64,000 nt of DNA from Rhodobacter sp. (GCA_027484145.1 JAIXUH010000012.1:1-64000); one strand, 5' to 3'; shown: positions 34,354 to 44,445, counted from the first letter of the stretch. Notes: a model not told the origin generated them from the sequence alone. Translations and numbers: made by a program.

Positions 34354-35160
34354 TCAATTGATCGGCTCTGGCTCCAGCACCATGATCGTGGGTCGCCCCG
34401 GCAGATCCTTCAGCGAAAGTTCCAGTTCCGACAGCCCGGTTTCCACGATCTCGAACTCACCGCCGCGCATATCGGCCAGAAACATCTCCAGCGAGGCCCC
34501 GCTGAACCAATGCATCGGCACCACGACCGATGACCGCAGCCGCCGCACCACCTCGGCCATCTCGGTAACCGACATCGTATAGCCGCCATCCACCGGCACC
34601 ATCACCACATCCAGCCGCCCGATGGACGCATATTGCGCATCATCGGGCGCATGGTGCAGGTGGCCCAGATGGCCCACGCACAGGCCCGCCACCTCGAACA
34701 CGAAGATCGAGTTGCCATTGCGCCGCGTATCATCGCCAAAGCGCGACCGCACATCCGTGGGCACGTTGCGCACCAGCATTTCGCCAAGGTCCAGTTCATG
34801 CAGCTTCGGCTCGCCATCGTCGGACCAGCCCTCCAGCACGTTGGGGATTCGCGGGTCGGGCGAGGCTGTCCAATGCGTGCTGTGCGCGTTGTTCATGGTC
34901 ACCACATCGGGCACCCAGTCGCGCATGCCGGTAAAGCCGGTGTAATCGGTCACCGCCTGCACGCCACCGGGGGTTTCGATGGCGAAACTGGCATGGTTGA
35001 TATAGCGGATGCGCACATGATCCGCCTCAAGCGCGTCGCCAAACCCGGCCCGCATGATCGTCTCGGGCCCCTCGGCCACCGCAAAGCAATGCGACGGAAT
35101 TCGTTCCTGCGCCATCGCGGGCACAGCAAGAAACAGCGCGGGAAGGATGGTCAGTCGCAT
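34354..35160 (-). CDS. Secreted MBL-fold protein with altered metal motif
   Basis: 268 residues with a short signal peptide (MRLTILPALFLAVPAMA). The barrel resembles UlaG/BLIP-like metallo-beta-lactamase folds: RIRYINHASFAIETPGGVQ, MNNAHSTHWTASPDP, VGHLGHLHHAPDDAQYA, PVDGGYTMS and VPMHWFSG. The usual HxHxDH is replaced by NNAHSTHW, so the second metal site is changed or absent. GGAGGTGCCCG precedes the ATG. I infer a periplasmic hydrolase or an inactive homologue. Confidence 0.75.
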   Translation of the reverse strand: MRLTILPALFLAVPAMAQERIPSHCFAVAEGPETIMRAGFGDALEADHVRIRYINHASFAIETPGGVQAVTDYTGFTGMRDWVPDVVTMNNAHSTHWTASPDPRIPNVLEGWSDDGEPKLHELDLGEMLVRNVPTDVRSRFGDDTRRNGNSIFVFEVAGLCVGHLGHLHHAPDDAQYASIGRLDVVMVPVDGGYTMSVTEMAEVVRRLRSSVVVPMHWFSGASLEMFLADMRGGEFEIVETGLSELELSLKDLPGRPTIMVLEPEPIN

Positions 35161-35287
35161 CGGGCACCTCCGGGTTGTGACAAAGGTTAGCACGCTCTTG
35201 CCAAAGTCAGCCCCGGTGCCCGATCACGCCTGCGTCATCAGGCCCCTGCCATCCGACAACGCCCGAAAAACGGGCATCGGCGGCCGG

Positions 35288-35872
35288 TCAGCCAACATCT
35301 GTCCGGCCCCGCCGGTCGGGGCGCAGCGACGAATACAGCACATGGTTGCGCCAGCGCCCGTTGATCTGCAGATAGCTTTGCGCGACGCCCTCATACTTGA
35401 AACCGGTCTTTTCCAGCAACCCGCGCGAGGCTACGTTTTCCGGCAGGCAGGCAGCCTCGATCCGGCTCAGGTCCAGCACGCTGTAAGCGTGATGGACCAC
35501 CGCGGCAATCGCTTCGCGCATATAGCCACGGCGGCTGAATTGCTCACCGATCCAGTAGCCGATGGTGCCGCATTGCGCCGGGCCACGGCGGATGTTGTCC
35601 AGCGTGATGGCCCCCAGAAGGACTTGGTCATGCTGCCGGAACACAAAGAACGGCAGCGCCGTGCCCTGTGCCTCGGCCCGCTGCGCCCAATAGACCCGGT
35701 TGGTAAAGGCTCGCCGTGTCAGATGGTCGGGCGCCCACAGCGGCTCCCACGGGGTCAGGAACCCTGCCCCTTCTTCGCGCAGATCAGCCCACGGCTTCCA
35801 GTCTGCGTGCTGTGGCAACCGCAGGGTCAGACGCTCGGTTTCAAGTTTTGGGCGGCGGCGAAACGGAATCAT
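35288..35872 (-). CDS. GNAT N-acetyltransferase, RimJ/RimL type
   Basis: 194 residues. Acetyl-CoA-binding strand ETERLTLRLPQHADWKPWAD opens the fold; GTIGYWIGEQFSRRGYMREA is the pyrophosphate loop and ENVASRGLLEKTGF the C-terminal motif. ATG at 35872 shares one nucleotide with the stop of the peptidase gene upstream, so it is translated from the same transcript. It probably acetylates N-termini or small substrates; the target is unknown. Confidence 0.86.
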   Translation of the reverse strand: MIPFRRRPKLETERLTLRLPQHADWKPWADLREEGAGFLTPWEPLWAPDHLTRRAFTNRVYWAQRAEAQGTALPFFVFRQHDQVLLGAITLDNIRRGPAQCGTIGYWIGEQFSRRGYMREAIAAVVHHAYSVLDLSRIEAACLPENVASRGLLEKTGFKYEGVAQSYLQINGRWRNHVLYSSLRPDRRGRTDVG

Positions 35873-37131
35873 CAGGCGGCCAGCCGCTCGCGGATCGCCT
35901 CCAGACCGGGCGCTTTGGCCACCGGGCCATACAGCGCCAGCGCCGATTTTGCCCCCGCCAGTTCCGCCGCAAACCGCCGCACATCTGCGGTGGTCACGGC
36001 ATCGATCTTGGCAACTGCCTCTGCGGCATCGGGCACGCGGCCCCAGACGGCCAGCAGCCGCGCATTGCGCTCGGCCCGGTTCGACGGGCTTTCCAGCCCC
36101 ATCAGCAGCCCCGCCTTCAACTGTGACCGCGCGCGTGCCACCTCGGCCTCGGTCATGTCATCGGCGGCCCGCTTCATTTCGTCCATCGTCAACCGGGCCA
36201 AATCGCCGATCTCTTCCTTTGACGTGCCCGCATAAAGCGTGATCGAGCCTGTGTCCTCATAAGCCCCCGACTGGGCAAAAATCGAATAGCACAGCCCCCG
36301 CTCTTCGCGGATCTTCTGGAACAACCGGCTGGACATGCCGCCGCCCATGGCCATGGCATAAACCTGTGCGGCATGGACATCGGGGTGACGATAGCCCGGC
36401 GCCTCGAACGCCATGGCGAAATGCACCTGCTCCAGCTTTTTCACCTGCCGCCGTTCACCGCCGACAAAGGCCGCCACGTCCATGCCCCCGGCCCCAATCG
36501 CCGCCAGCCCGCCAAACAGCGCTTCGGCCTGCGCCACGATGGCCGCATGATCCACCCCGCCCGAGGCGGAAATTATCATCTGGTCCGGCCCATAATGCTG
36601 CGCCACAAAAGCCCGCAGATCATCGCGCGAAAACGCCCCGACCCGTTCCGCCGGGCCAAGGATGGTGCGGCCAAACGGCTGGTCGGGGTAACTCACCTCT
36701 TGCAGCCAGTCAAAGATGATGTCGTCGGGCGTATCCAGCGCCTGCCCGATTTCCTGCAAGATCACGTGACGCTCTGTCTCGATTTCCTTGGGGTCGAACA
36801 CCGGGTTCAGCACGATGTCGGAAATCACATCCAGCGCCAGCGCCACATCCGCGCTCAGGCACCGCGCGTAATAGGCCGTCATTTCCTTGGACGTATAGGC
36901 GTTGATGTAGCCGCCCACATCCTCGATCTCTTCGGCAATTTGCAAAGGTGTGCGCTTGGTCGTGCCCTTGAACGCCATGTGTTCCAGAAAATGCGCGATG
37001 CCGTTCTGTTCGGGGCGTTCATGCCGCCCCCCGGCCAGAACCCACACCCCGACCGAGGCAGACAAAAGCCCCGGCATATGTTCGGTCACCACACGCAATC
37101 CGTTGGGCAGCGTCGAGATCTGAAGGCTCAA
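35872..37131 (-). CDS. M16-family zinc peptidase (processing-peptidase-like)
   Basis: 419 residues. The inverted zinc motif HFLEHMAFKGT (near residue 48) and the downstream ESKEMTAYYARC Glu are present. The C-terminal half keeps the M16 fold. This is the family of mitochondrial processing peptidase beta and PqqL. The gene overlaps thrC by 4 nt and the GNAT gene by 1 nt. The pairing of thrC with an M16 peptidase recurs in alphaproteobacteria, to my knowledge without a functional explanation. Confidence 0.92.
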   Translation of the reverse strand: MSLQISTLPNGLRVVTEHMPGLLSASVGVWVLAGGRHERPEQNGIAHFLEHMAFKGTTKRTPLQIAEEIEDVGGYINAYTSKEMTAYYARCLSADVALALDVISDIVLNPVFDPKEIETERHVILQEIGQALDTPDDIIFDWLQEVSYPDQPFGRTILGPAERVGAFSRDDLRAFVAQHYGPDQMIISASGGVDHAAIVAQAEALFGGLAAIGAGGMDVAAFVGGERRQVKKLEQVHFAMAFEAPGYRHPDVHAAQVYAMAMGGGMSSRLFQKIREERGLCYSIFAQSGAYEDTGSITLYAGTSKEEIGDLARLTMDEMKRAADDMTEAEVARARSQLKAGLLMGLESPSNRAERNARLLAVWGRVPDAAEAVAKIDAVTTADVRRFAAELAGAKSALALYGPVAKAPGLEAIRERLAA

Positions 37132-38513
37132 CCATTCATCCTTTCGCGGATCAGCGCCTGAAGGGCGCCAAGGTCATTTGCAACGCGGGTCATGCGTTCG
37201 GGCCGGTCAAAAAGGTCTGCCATCCGGGGCGGCAGAGCGGGGCGCACACCCATGGCTGCCTCAACCGCATCGGGGAACTTGGCCGGATGCGCGGTGGCCA
37301 GCGTGATCATCGGTGTGGTGCCAAGATGTTCGTTCGCCACCTTCACGCCAACGGCGGAATGCGGGCACAGCACCTCGCCCGTCTGGGCAAAGGTGGTGCG
37401 GATCGTAGCCGTCGTCTCATCTTCCGAACAGCGGCCCGAGGCAAAGGTGCCCCGCAACGTCTGCAACGCGCCTTGGCTGATGTGAAAGCCGCCCGCCTTT
37501 AACTCGGCCATCAACTGCGCCACCGCAACCCCATCGCGGCCATAGGCATCAAACAGCGCGCGTTCAAAGTTGGATGACACCTGAATGTCCATCGACGGGC
37601 TGATCGAGGGTCGCACACCATCGGTCACATAGTCGCCCGAGGTCAGCGCGCGGTGCAGAATGTCGTTGTGGTTGGTGGCGATCACCAGCTTTTCAATCGG
37701 CAGGCCCATCTTGCGCGCGATGTATCCGGCAAAGATGTCGCCGAAATTGCCTGTGGGCACGGTAAAGCTGACCGGGCGATGCGGCGCGCCAAGGCTGACG
37801 GCGGACGAAAAGTAATAGACCACCTGCGCCAGAACCCGCGCCCAGTTGATGCTGTTCACCCCTGCCAGCCGCACGCCATCACGGAAGGCGAAATCGTTGA
37901 ACATGTCCTTCACGCGGGCCTGCGCATCGTCAAATGACCCGTCGATCGCCAGCGCATGCACATTCGCCTCATTCGGCGTCGTCATCTGGCGGCGCTGCAC
38001 GTCCGAAACGCGGCCATGCGGATAAAGGATGAACAGGTCCACATTCGACAGGCCCCGAAACGCCTCCATCGCGGCAGACCCTGTATCGCCGCTGGTGGCG
38101 CCGACTATGGTGATGCGCTGCCCGGTCTTGGCCAAAGCCGCCTGCATCATCTGCCCGATCAGCTGCATGGCAAAGTCTTTGAACGCCAGCGTCGGGCCGT
38201 GGAACAATTCCAGCAGGAAATGATTGGGTCCAAGCTGCACCAGCGGCGCGCGCGCCGCATGGCCAAAACCCTGATAGGCCGCCGCAATCAGCCCACGAAA
38301 CTCATCATCGGCAAAGGTGTCGCCCATAAAGGGGCGCATCACGCGAAAGGCGATCTCTTCGTAAGACTGCCCCGCCATCGCCGCGATATCACCCGCCGAC
38401 AGCGCCGGAATGGTCTGGGGCACATAAAGCCCCCCGTCGCGCGCCAGCCCCGTCATCATGGCTTCGCTGAAACTCAGGACGGGGGCCGCCCCACGGGTCG
38501 AGATGTAGTGCAT
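37128..38513 (-). CDS. thrC: Threonine synthase
   Basis: 461 residues. The N-terminus MHYISTRGAAPVLSFSEAMM, LFHGPTLAFKDFAMQLIGQM with the PLP lysine, and SGDTGSAAMEAFRG phosphate loop identify the bacterial long type. SFTVPTGNFGDIFAGYIAR follows. It converts O-phosphohomoserine to threonine. Start 38513 (MHYIST) is taken as the family start; codons at 38522 or 38534 are possible. It lies 28 bp after surf1, joining amino-acid synthesis to the oxidase operon. Confidence 0.93.
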   Translation of the reverse strand: MHYISTRGAAPVLSFSEAMMTGLARDGGLYVPQTIPALSAGDIAAMAGQSYEEIAFRVMRPFMGDTFADDEFRGLIAAAYQGFGHAARAPLVQLGPNHFLLELFHGPTLAFKDFAMQLIGQMMQAALAKTGQRITIVGATSGDTGSAAMEAFRGLSNVDLFILYPHGRVSDVQRRQMTTPNEANVHALAIDGSFDDAQARVKDMFNDFAFRDGVRLAGVNSINWARVLAQVVYYFSSAVSLGAPHRPVSFTVPTGNFGDIFAGYIARKMGLPIEKLVIATNHNDILHRALTSGDYVTDGVRPSISPSMDIQVSSNFERALFDAYGRDGVAVAQLMAELKAGGFHISQGALQTLRGTFASGRCSEDETTATIRTTFAQTGEVLCPHSAVGVKVANEHLGTTPMITLATAHPAKFPDAVEAAMGVRPALPPRMADLFDRPERMTRVANDLGALQALIRERMNG

Positions 38514-38541
38514 CTGTGTCATGCCTTGAAACATCCGGCTT

Positions 38542-39210
38542 TCAAGCCGTCCGGCGACTGATACGCCAGAGAAGATACGCTGTCATCCCCAGCCATACGG
38601 CTGCCAGCGAAAACCACTGCACCGCGTAGCCGAAATGATCATTGGGAATATTGGCCGTGTCCACCGGCACGGGTTCAATGCCCGCCGCTGTCGACTCGCG
38701 CGCCACAATCAGCAAAGGCTCGGTCTTCAGCGCGGCCGCCATCGCCGGCACATCGCGCGCAAACCACAGCCCCGTCTTGGCATCGGGAGCCGGGGTAAAG
38801 CTGTCCACCTCGGCGGGCCAGTGAAGATTGCCCACCACCCGCGTCGCGGCTTCATCGCGCGGCGCGGCCCGTTCATCATCGGTAACAAAGCCGCGGTCCA
38901 CCAGAATGCGCCGCCCCTCCGTCTCGAACACCTCGATCACCCGCACGCCCGCGCCAATCTGCTTGCGGCTGACCAGCACATCCAGCGACTCGGCGGTAAA
39001 TCGACCTTCGGCGAAGACTGGCAGATAGCGGTCACGCTCGGCCTCGGGTACAGCGGGCAAGGCCACCGGCGCGGCACTGATGCGGCTTTCGATCTGGGCC
39101 AGAATCGCTTCTTTCCATGCCAGACGCTGCATTTGCCACATACCAAGGCTGATCAGCACCGCAGCCCCGATCAGGCCGAATAAAAGGGGAAGGATCATCC
39201 GTCGCGTCAT
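38542..39210 (-). CDS. surf1: SURF1-family cytochrome oxidase assembly protein
   Basis: 222 residues. Membrane helices lie near the two ends (ILPLLFGLIGAAVLISLGMW and YAVQWFSLAAVWLGMTAYLL) with a periplasmic domain between, including ILVDRGFV. This is the Shy1/SURF1 plan; in Paracoccus and Rhodobacter SURF1 assists haem a insertion in aa3 oxidase. Its place after ctaE supports this role. Confidence 0.9.
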   Translation of the reverse strand: MTRRMILPLLFGLIGAAVLISLGMWQMQRLAWKEAILAQIESRISAAPVALPAVPEAERDRYLPVFAEGRFTAESLDVLVSRKQIGAGVRVIEVFETEGRRILVDRGFVTDDERAAPRDEAATRVVGNLHWPAEVDSFTPAPDAKTGLWFARDVPAMAAALKTEPLLIVARESTAAGIEPVPVDTANIPNDHFGYAVQWFSLAAVWLGMTAYLLWRISRRTA

Positions 39211-39304
39211 CGCGCACCTGCCAGTTCAAAGCAAAAGCGCAGGCCCATGGCCCGCGCTTGCCAGATGATGAAGACCGCGCCGAGGGGGGGCGGCCTGTAA
39301 CGGC

Positions 39305-40105
39305 TTACTGGCCCCAGACGTAGATCGCTGCGAACAAGAACAGCCAGACCACATCCACAAAGTGCCAGTACCAGGCGGCGGCCTCAAAGCCGATGTGCTT
39401 TTCCGGGGTGAAATGCCCCTTCAGCGCGCGGATCAGGCAGACCGTCAGGAAGATCGTGCCGATCACGACGTGAAATCCGTGAAACCCCGTCGCCATGAAG
39501 AAGTTGGCGCCATAGATATTGCCCGCAAAACCAAAGGCCGCGTGGCTGTATTCGTAGGCTTGCAGAATGGTGAAGAACACACCCAGCACGATGGCCAGAA
39601 TCAGACCGTTCACCAGATCCTTGCGGTTGTTCTCATGCACCAGCGCATGGTGCGCCCAGGTGGCAGCCGCGCCCGAGCACAGCAGGATCAACGTGTTGAT
39701 CAAGGGCAGGTGCCACGGGTCAAACGTCTCGATCCCGGCAGGTGGCCATACGCCGTCAACTGCGGGCGACAGCGGCCCCATCGGGTACATCGCGTGTTTG
39801 AAGAACGACCAGAACCATGCGGCAAAGAACATGACTTCCGACATGATGAACATGATGAAGCCATAGCGCAGACCAATGCTGACCACCGGGGTATGATCCC
39901 CCACTTGGCTTTCAGCGACCACGTCCGACCACCAGCCGAACATCACATACAGCACGCCGACAAAGCCGATCAGCCCCATCCATGGGCCCGAACCGTGCAT
40001 CCACAGCACTGCGCCAAACAGCATGATAAACGCCATCAACGCCCCAAGGAAGGGCCAGATCGACGGCGGAAGAATGTGGTAGTCGTGGTTCTTGGCGTGG
40101 GCCAT
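39305..40105 (-). CDS. ctaE: Cytochrome c oxidase subunit III
   Basis: 266 residues, seven helices. [52 protein letters not shown] and the end [20 protein letters not shown] are standard. Subunit III stabilises the proton-pumping aa3 oxidase in the cytoplasmic membrane. It follows ctaG by 24 bp. Confidence 0.96.
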   Translation of the reverse strand: MAHAKNHDYHILPPSIWPFLGALMAFIMLFGAVLWMHGSGPWMGLIGFVGVLYVMFGWWSDVVAESQVGDHTPVVSIGLRYGFIMFIMSEVMFFAAWFWSFFKHAMYPMGPLSPAVDGVWPPAGIETFDPWHLPLINTLILLCSGAAATWAHHALVHENNRKDLVNGLILAIVLGVFFTILQAYEYSHAAFGFAGNIYGANFFMATGFHGFHVVIGTIFLTVCLIRALKGHFTPEKHIGFEAAAWYWHFVDVVWLFLFAAIYVWGQ

Positions 40106-40129
40106 GGTCGGTTCCCTCGGTTCTTTTTA

Positions 40130-40699
40130 TCAGTTTAGCTTGTCTGCGGGTGCCGCTTCAAGGGCGGCTTGGTCCTCAGTCAACGGTGTTTCGTAGAAAG
40201 TGTAAGACAGCGTGATTTCCTTCACGAACTTGCCTTCGGCATCGGTCACAATCGCGGGGTCCACGAAAAAGCTGACCGGCATGGTCACACGTTCGCCGGG
40301 TTTCAGGACCTGCTCGGTAAAGCAGAAACACGCGATCTTGGAAAAGTAGCCCCCGGCGGCATCGGGTGTCACGTTATAGGTGGCGGTTCCGGCCACGGTG
40401 CGCTCGGTCGGGTTATACGCCTCATAAAAGGCAAGGGCGTTTTCGCCGATCCGCACCGTCATGGTGCGCTGCACCGGTGTGAACTGCCACGGCATCCCCA
40501 AATCGACCGACGCGTCAAAGCGGACCTGAATGGTCTGGTCCAGAATCTGATCCGGGGCCTGATCGGCCACCAGCGTCGCGCCGCCATATCCGGTGACGCG
40601 GCAGAACCAGTCGTAGAAGGGCACGGCAGCAAACGACAACGAGGCCATGGTCACCACCACCGCCACCAGTTTTGCCGCTGTCTTGCCCTGCGCACTCAC
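40130..40699 (-). CDS. ctaG: Cytochrome c oxidase assembly protein CtaG (Cox11 type)
   Basis: 189 residues. One N-terminal anchor helix (AAKLVAVVVTMASLSFAAVP) and a periplasmic Cu-binding domain with FYDWFCRVTGYGGAT and the copper motif KIACFCFTEQVL. It delivers Cu(B) to subunit I. It overlaps the small upstream gene by 4 nt. Confidence 0.94.
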   Translation of the reverse strand: MSAQGKTAAKLVAVVVTMASLSFAAVPFYDWFCRVTGYGGATLVADQAPDQILDQTIQVRFDASVDLGMPWQFTPVQRTMTVRIGENALAFYEAYNPTERTVAGTATYNVTPDAAGGYFSKIACFCFTEQVLKPGERVTMPVSFFVDPAIVTDAEGKFVKEITLSYTFYETPLTEDQAALEAAPADKLN

Positions 40700-40890
40700 T
40701 GGTCTGTCCCCTTTTGTTCAATCATCTCAGGGCGCGCGACATGGTCAAACGCCTGCATCGGGTCACCGCGCGTCACCTTGACCACGGTCAAGGCAAAGAC
40801 GAGACCGACAAACCCGGCCAAGCACACCCCAAGGCCGACATTACGCGAAAAGCGACGGCGGTGCAGTTCGTGATCGGGACGAAAGCTCAT
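40696..40890 (-). CDS. Small single-span membrane protein of the cta cluster
   Basis: 64 residues. One membrane helix (VGLGVCLAGFVGLVFALTVV) is followed by KVTRGDPMQAFDH. It starts one base after the ctaB stop region and overlaps ctaG by 4 nt, so it is translated in the operon. Similar short genes sit at the same place in related clusters (sometimes called CoxF). Probably an oxidase assembly or small-subunit protein, but function is inferred from position only. Confidence 0.8.
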   Translation of the reverse strand: MSFRPDHELHRRRFSRNVGLGVCLAGFVGLVFALTVVKVTRGDPMQAFDHVARPEMIEQKGTDQ

Positions 40891-40891
40891 C

Positions 40892-41824
40892 TCACCACCC
40901 CCCGATCCCTTGGGCCTTCAAGGCCGCTTCAACCAGAAAGGCGGTGAAATGCAGGAACAGATAGGCGAGCGAGAATTTGAACACCTTCTTTTCCACGGCA
41001 TATTTGTCCGCCTCGGCCATGGTTTCATCCCGACGATAGATGTCCCACGCGCCCTTCAGGAACACGGCATTCAGCACCAGCGCCGCCGCAAGGGTGAACG
41101 GCCCCCCGATTGAGGTGCAGGCCGCCCAGATCGCCACCGGCGCCAGCAAAACCGTATAGATCAGGATCTGACGGCGCGTTTCCTTGCGGCCATGCGTCAC
41201 GGTCAGCATCGGCACGCCCGCGTTGGAATAATCTTCCTTCATGAACAGCGCCAAGGCCCAGAAATGCGGCGGCGTCCACATGAAGATCAGCCCGAACATC
41301 AACGCAGATTCGATGGACACGCCACCCGTCGCCACGGCCCAGCCGATCATGGGCGGAAACGCCCCTGCCGCGCCACCGATCACGATGTTCTGCGGCGTCG
41401 CCCGTTTCAGCCACATCGAATAGACGACGGCGTAAAAGAAGATGGTAAAGGCCAGCAGACCCGCCGCAAACAGGTTGGCCGCCAGCGCCAGCATCACGAC
41501 CGCGATCCCCGACAGCGCCAGCCCAACGGCCAGCGCCTCGCCCGCCTCGACCTTGCCAGCCGGAACCGGGCGCGACTTGGTGCGCTTCATCACGGCATCA
41601 ATATCGGCATCCCACCACATGTTCAGCGCGCCCGACGCCCCGGCCCCCAGCGCGATGAACAGGATCGACGCAAAGCCGATCACCGGATGCACCGGCACCG
41701 GCGCCACCAGCAGACCCACCAGCGCCGTGAACACGACCAGCGACATCACCCGCGGTTTCAAAAGCGCGACGTAATCGCCAAACTGCGCTTCGCCCGTTGG
41801 CTGATAGCTGTGAACATCGCTCAT
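40892..41824 (-). CDS. ctaB: Protohaem IX farnesyltransferase (haem O synthase)
   Basis: 310 residues, UbiA superfamily, with about eight to nine helices. Asp-rich motif NMWWDADIDAVMKRTKSRPV binds farnesyl diphosphate; a second, less canonical YRRDETMAEAD segment lies near residue 263. It farnesylates haem B to haem O for aa3 oxidase. ATG at 41824 (MSDVHSYQPTG) is taken as the start; upstream extension to 41881 overlaps the spacer after ctaC. Confidence 0.95.
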   Translation of the reverse strand: MSDVHSYQPTGEAQFGDYVALLKPRVMSLVVFTALVGLLVAPVPVHPVIGFASILFIALGAGASGALNMWWDADIDAVMKRTKSRPVPAGKVEAGEALAVGLALSGIAVVMLALAANLFAAGLLAFTIFFYAVVYSMWLKRATPQNIVIGGAAGAFPPMIGWAVATGGVSIESALMFGLIFMWTPPHFWALALFMKEDYSNAGVPMLTVTHGRKETRRQILIYTVLLAPVAIWAACTSIGGPFTLAAALVLNAVFLKGAWDIYRRDETMAEADKYAVEKKVFKFSLAYLFLHFTAFLVEAALKAQGIGGW

Positions 41825-41923
41825 CGTAGGTCTTTCTGGGCATTTCCGGCTTAGGGAAATGGCCCCGATCGCCGGGGCCAATCCATCAACGTGTCGCCTG
41901 AGGGGCGATCAGCAGGCAGGCGA

Positions 41924-42844
41924 TCAGTTGTTCGCCGCAACCTGCACGGTCGAATAGGCTTCGACATCGGCCGCCGACAGCACCACGTCACCCGCCTTTG
42001 CGGCCTCAAGCCACTTGGCATAGACTTCTTCCGACACGACCTTCACCGTGATCGGCATGTAGGCGTGGGCCAGCCCGCACAGTTCCGAGCACTGGCCGAA
42101 ATACACGCCCTCACGCTCGGCCTTGAACCAAAGCTGCGCCAGACGGCCGGGCACCGCATCCTGCTTCACGCCAAAGGCCGGGATCGTCCACGAATGGATC
42201 ACGTCAGCCCCGGTCACCTGCATCACAACGGTCTTGCCGATCGGCACCACAACGGCGGTATCGGTCGCCAGCAGGAATTCGTCATCCGTGTAACCGGCCT
42301 CGGCCAGTTGCTTTGACACTTCGGGGGTCAGGCGGTTGTCACCACCCGTGGCTGGTGCCCCAAGCATGTAGCTGTCGAAGGACACGCCCGCGTCAACGTA
42401 TTCATAGCCCCAGTACCACTGATAGCCGGTCACCTTGATGGTGATGTCGCCCACCGGAATTTCCTGCTGCTTGAACAGCACGGGCAGCGAAAACGCCCCG
42501 ATGAACACCAGAATGACAATCGGCACCACAGTCCACGCAACCTCAAGCGGCGAGTTGTGGGTGAATGTTGCCGGGGTCTTGTTGCGCGACGCACTATAGC
42601 GATAGGCCACCCACAGCAGCAGCGCCGTCACGAAAATGCTGATCACGGTGATGATGATCAGCAGCATGTGGTCCAGACCCTGCAGGTCACGGGCCAGTTC
42701 GGTGGCGGCGGGCTGAAAGCCCATCAGGCCATCAACCGGGCGGCCCACAATCTCAAGCCCCTGCGCCGAAGCGGCAGTGCCTGCCAGAGCGGCCGCAGTG
42801 CTGGCGGCGATCCCGCCCAACGAAGTCCAAAGACGCATGTTCAT
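41924..42844 (-). CDS. ctaC: Cytochrome c oxidase subunit II
   Basis: 306 residues. A signal peptide ends near AASAQG; two helices ([20 protein letters not shown] and [17 protein letters not shown]) precede the cupredoxin domain. The Cu(A) ligands are in [13 protein letters not shown] and [16 protein letters not shown]. Start 42844 gives MNMRLW; 42838 is equally possible. This begins the oxidase operon; ctaD (subunit I) is absent from the window, as in Rhodobacter where it lies elsewhere. Confidence 0.96.
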   Translation of the reverse strand: MNMRLWTSLGGIAASTAAALAGTAASAQGLEIVGRPVDGLMGFQPAATELARDLQGLDHMLLIIITVISIFVTALLLWVAYRYSASRNKTPATFTHNSPLEVAWTVVPIVILVFIGAFSLPVLFKQQEIPVGDITIKVTGYQWYWGYEYVDAGVSFDSYMLGAPATGGDNRLTPEVSKQLAEAGYTDDEFLLATDTAVVVPIGKTVVMQVTGADVIHSWTIPAFGVKQDAVPGRLAQLWFKAEREGVYFGQCSELCGLAHAYMPITVKVVSEEVYAKWLEAAKAGDVVLSAADVEAYSTVQVAANN

Positions 42845-42997
42845 ATCCCGTTCTCTGTCGCGGCTTGGGATGCCGCTTGTCGGGGACCGCCCCGCCGCGC
42901 AACATGGCCTTGGGCAGAATCCCGTTGTTTCCGCCGATGGTGAAACCATATTAGAGGCAAAGCTACAAGCAAAACCGTTGCGACAAAGCAGCGCCAT

Positions 42998-43011
42998 TTG
43001 ACACAGATCAA
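42998..43011. promoter_or_regulatory. Putative FNR/FnrL-type box
   Basis: TTGAC-ACAG-ATCAA matches the TTGAT-N4-ATCAA consensus at 9 of 10 positions. It lies 12 bp before the tldD start and 154 bp before ctaC. If real, it would couple aa3 oxidase and/or tldD to oxygen; the position close to the tldD start would favour repression of that gene. Confidence 0.45.
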
Positions 43012-43023
43012 GGACAACCGCCC

Positions 43024-44445
43024 ATGACAGACGCGCCCTTCCGTCCCTTCGAGACGCACCTTGACGAAGGCACGGCGCTGACCATCCTGCGGGCCGCAAC
43101 GGCCGGTGCCGAAGATGGCGAGTTGTTCTTTGAACGCCGCCGCAGCGAGGCCATCGTACTGGATGACGGTCGAATCAAGACCGCGTCCTATGACGCTTCC
43201 GAAGGCTTTGGCCTGCGCGCAGTGAAGGGAGAGGTGGCAGGCTATGCCCATTCCACCGAGATTTCCGAAAAAGCGCTGCGCCGTGCCTCGGAAACCGCGC
43301 GCCTTGCCGTGGGCGATGGCGGCGGCACGCTGGCCGACGCGCCACAGGGCACCAACGTCAAGCTTTACGGCGATGCCGACCCGATGGCGGATGCCACCTT
43401 TGCCGTCAAGATCGACATGCTGCGCGAAATCGATGCCTTCGCCCGCGCGCTTGACCCCCGTGTGGTGCAAGTATCGGCCACCATTTCCGCCTCGTATCAA
43501 GAGGTTGAGATTTTGCGCCCCGAAGGTTTGCGCTTTACCGACATCCGCCCGATGGCGCGGCTGAACGTGTCGGTGATCGTGGAACAGAACGGGCGGCGCG
43601 AACAGGGCGGCATGGGCGGCGGCGGGCGCTATGGCCTTGCCGGGTTGATGGTCGCAGACCGCTGGCAACCCATGGTGCGTGAGGCGTTGCGGATCGCTTG
43701 CGTGAACCTTGAGGCGGTGGCGGCCCCCGCGGGCATGATGGATGTGGTGCTTGGCCCGGGCTGGCCCGGCATCCTGCTGCACGAGGCGATTGGCCACGGG
43801 CTGGAAGGCGACTTCAACCGCAAGAAAACCTCGGCCTTTGCCGGCCTGATGGGCCAGCAGATCGCCGCGCGCGGTGTGACCGTGCTGGATGATGGCACCA
43901 TCCCCGACCGGCGCGGATCAATCAGCGTCGATGACGAAGGCACCGCCAGCGCGCGCAACGTGCTGATCGACGATGGCGTTCTGGTGGGCTACATGCAGGA
44001 CCGCCAGAATGCCCGCCTGATGGGTGTCACCCCCACGGGCAACGGGCGGCGCGAAAGCTTTGCCCATATCCCGATGCCGCGCATGACCAACACCTACATG
44101 CTGGCCGGAACCGATGACCCCAAGGATATTCTGGCCGGGCTGAAAGATGGCATCTATGCCGTAGGCTTTGGCGGCGGCCAGGTCGACATCACCAACGGCA
44201 AGTTCGTGTTTTCCTGCACCGAAGCCTACCGCGTGCAGAACGGCCGCGTCGGCGCCCCGGTCAAGGGGGCCACGCTGATCGGCGACGGCGCCACCTCGCT
44301 GCGCCACATCCGCGCCATCGGCAACGACCTCGCCCTCGATCCTGGCATCGGCAATTGTGGCAAGGCGGGCCAATGGGTGCCCGTGGGCGTGGGCCAGCCC
44401 ACCCTCATGATCGGTGGCCTGACGGTGGGTGGGTCTGCGGCATGA
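43024..44445 (+). CDS. tldD: TldD-family metalloprotease
   Basis: 473 residues, usual length for TldD. The HExxxH motif is in [14 protein letters not shown] near residue 255; other conserved pieces are [16 protein letters not shown] and [18 protein letters not shown]. TldD with PmbA/TldE degrades unfolded peptides such as CcdA or trims microcin precursors; TldE is not present here. It is divergent from ctaC and overlaps the next membrane-protein gene by 4 nt. Confidence 0.93.
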   Translation: MTDAPFRPFETHLDEGTALTILRAATAGAEDGELFFERRRSEAIVLDDGRIKTASYDASEGFGLRAVKGEVAGYAHSTEISEKALRRASETARLAVGDGGGTLADAPQGTNVKLYGDADPMADATFAVKIDMLREIDAFARALDPRVVQVSATISASYQEVEILRPEGLRFTDIRPMARLNVSVIVEQNGRREQGGMGGGGRYGLAGLMVADRWQPMVREALRIACVNLEAVAAPAGMMDVVLGPGWPGILLHEAIGHGLEGDFNRKKTSAFAGLMGQQIAARGVTVLDDGTIPDRRGSISVDDEGTASARNVLIDDGVLVGYMQDRQNARLMGVTPTGNGRRESFAHIPMPRMTNTYMLAGTDDPKDILAGLKDGIYAVGFGGGQVDITNGKFVFSCTEAYRVQNGRVGAPVKGATLIGDGATSLRHIRAIGNDLALDPGIGNCGKAGQWVPVGVGQPTLMIGGLTVGGSAA

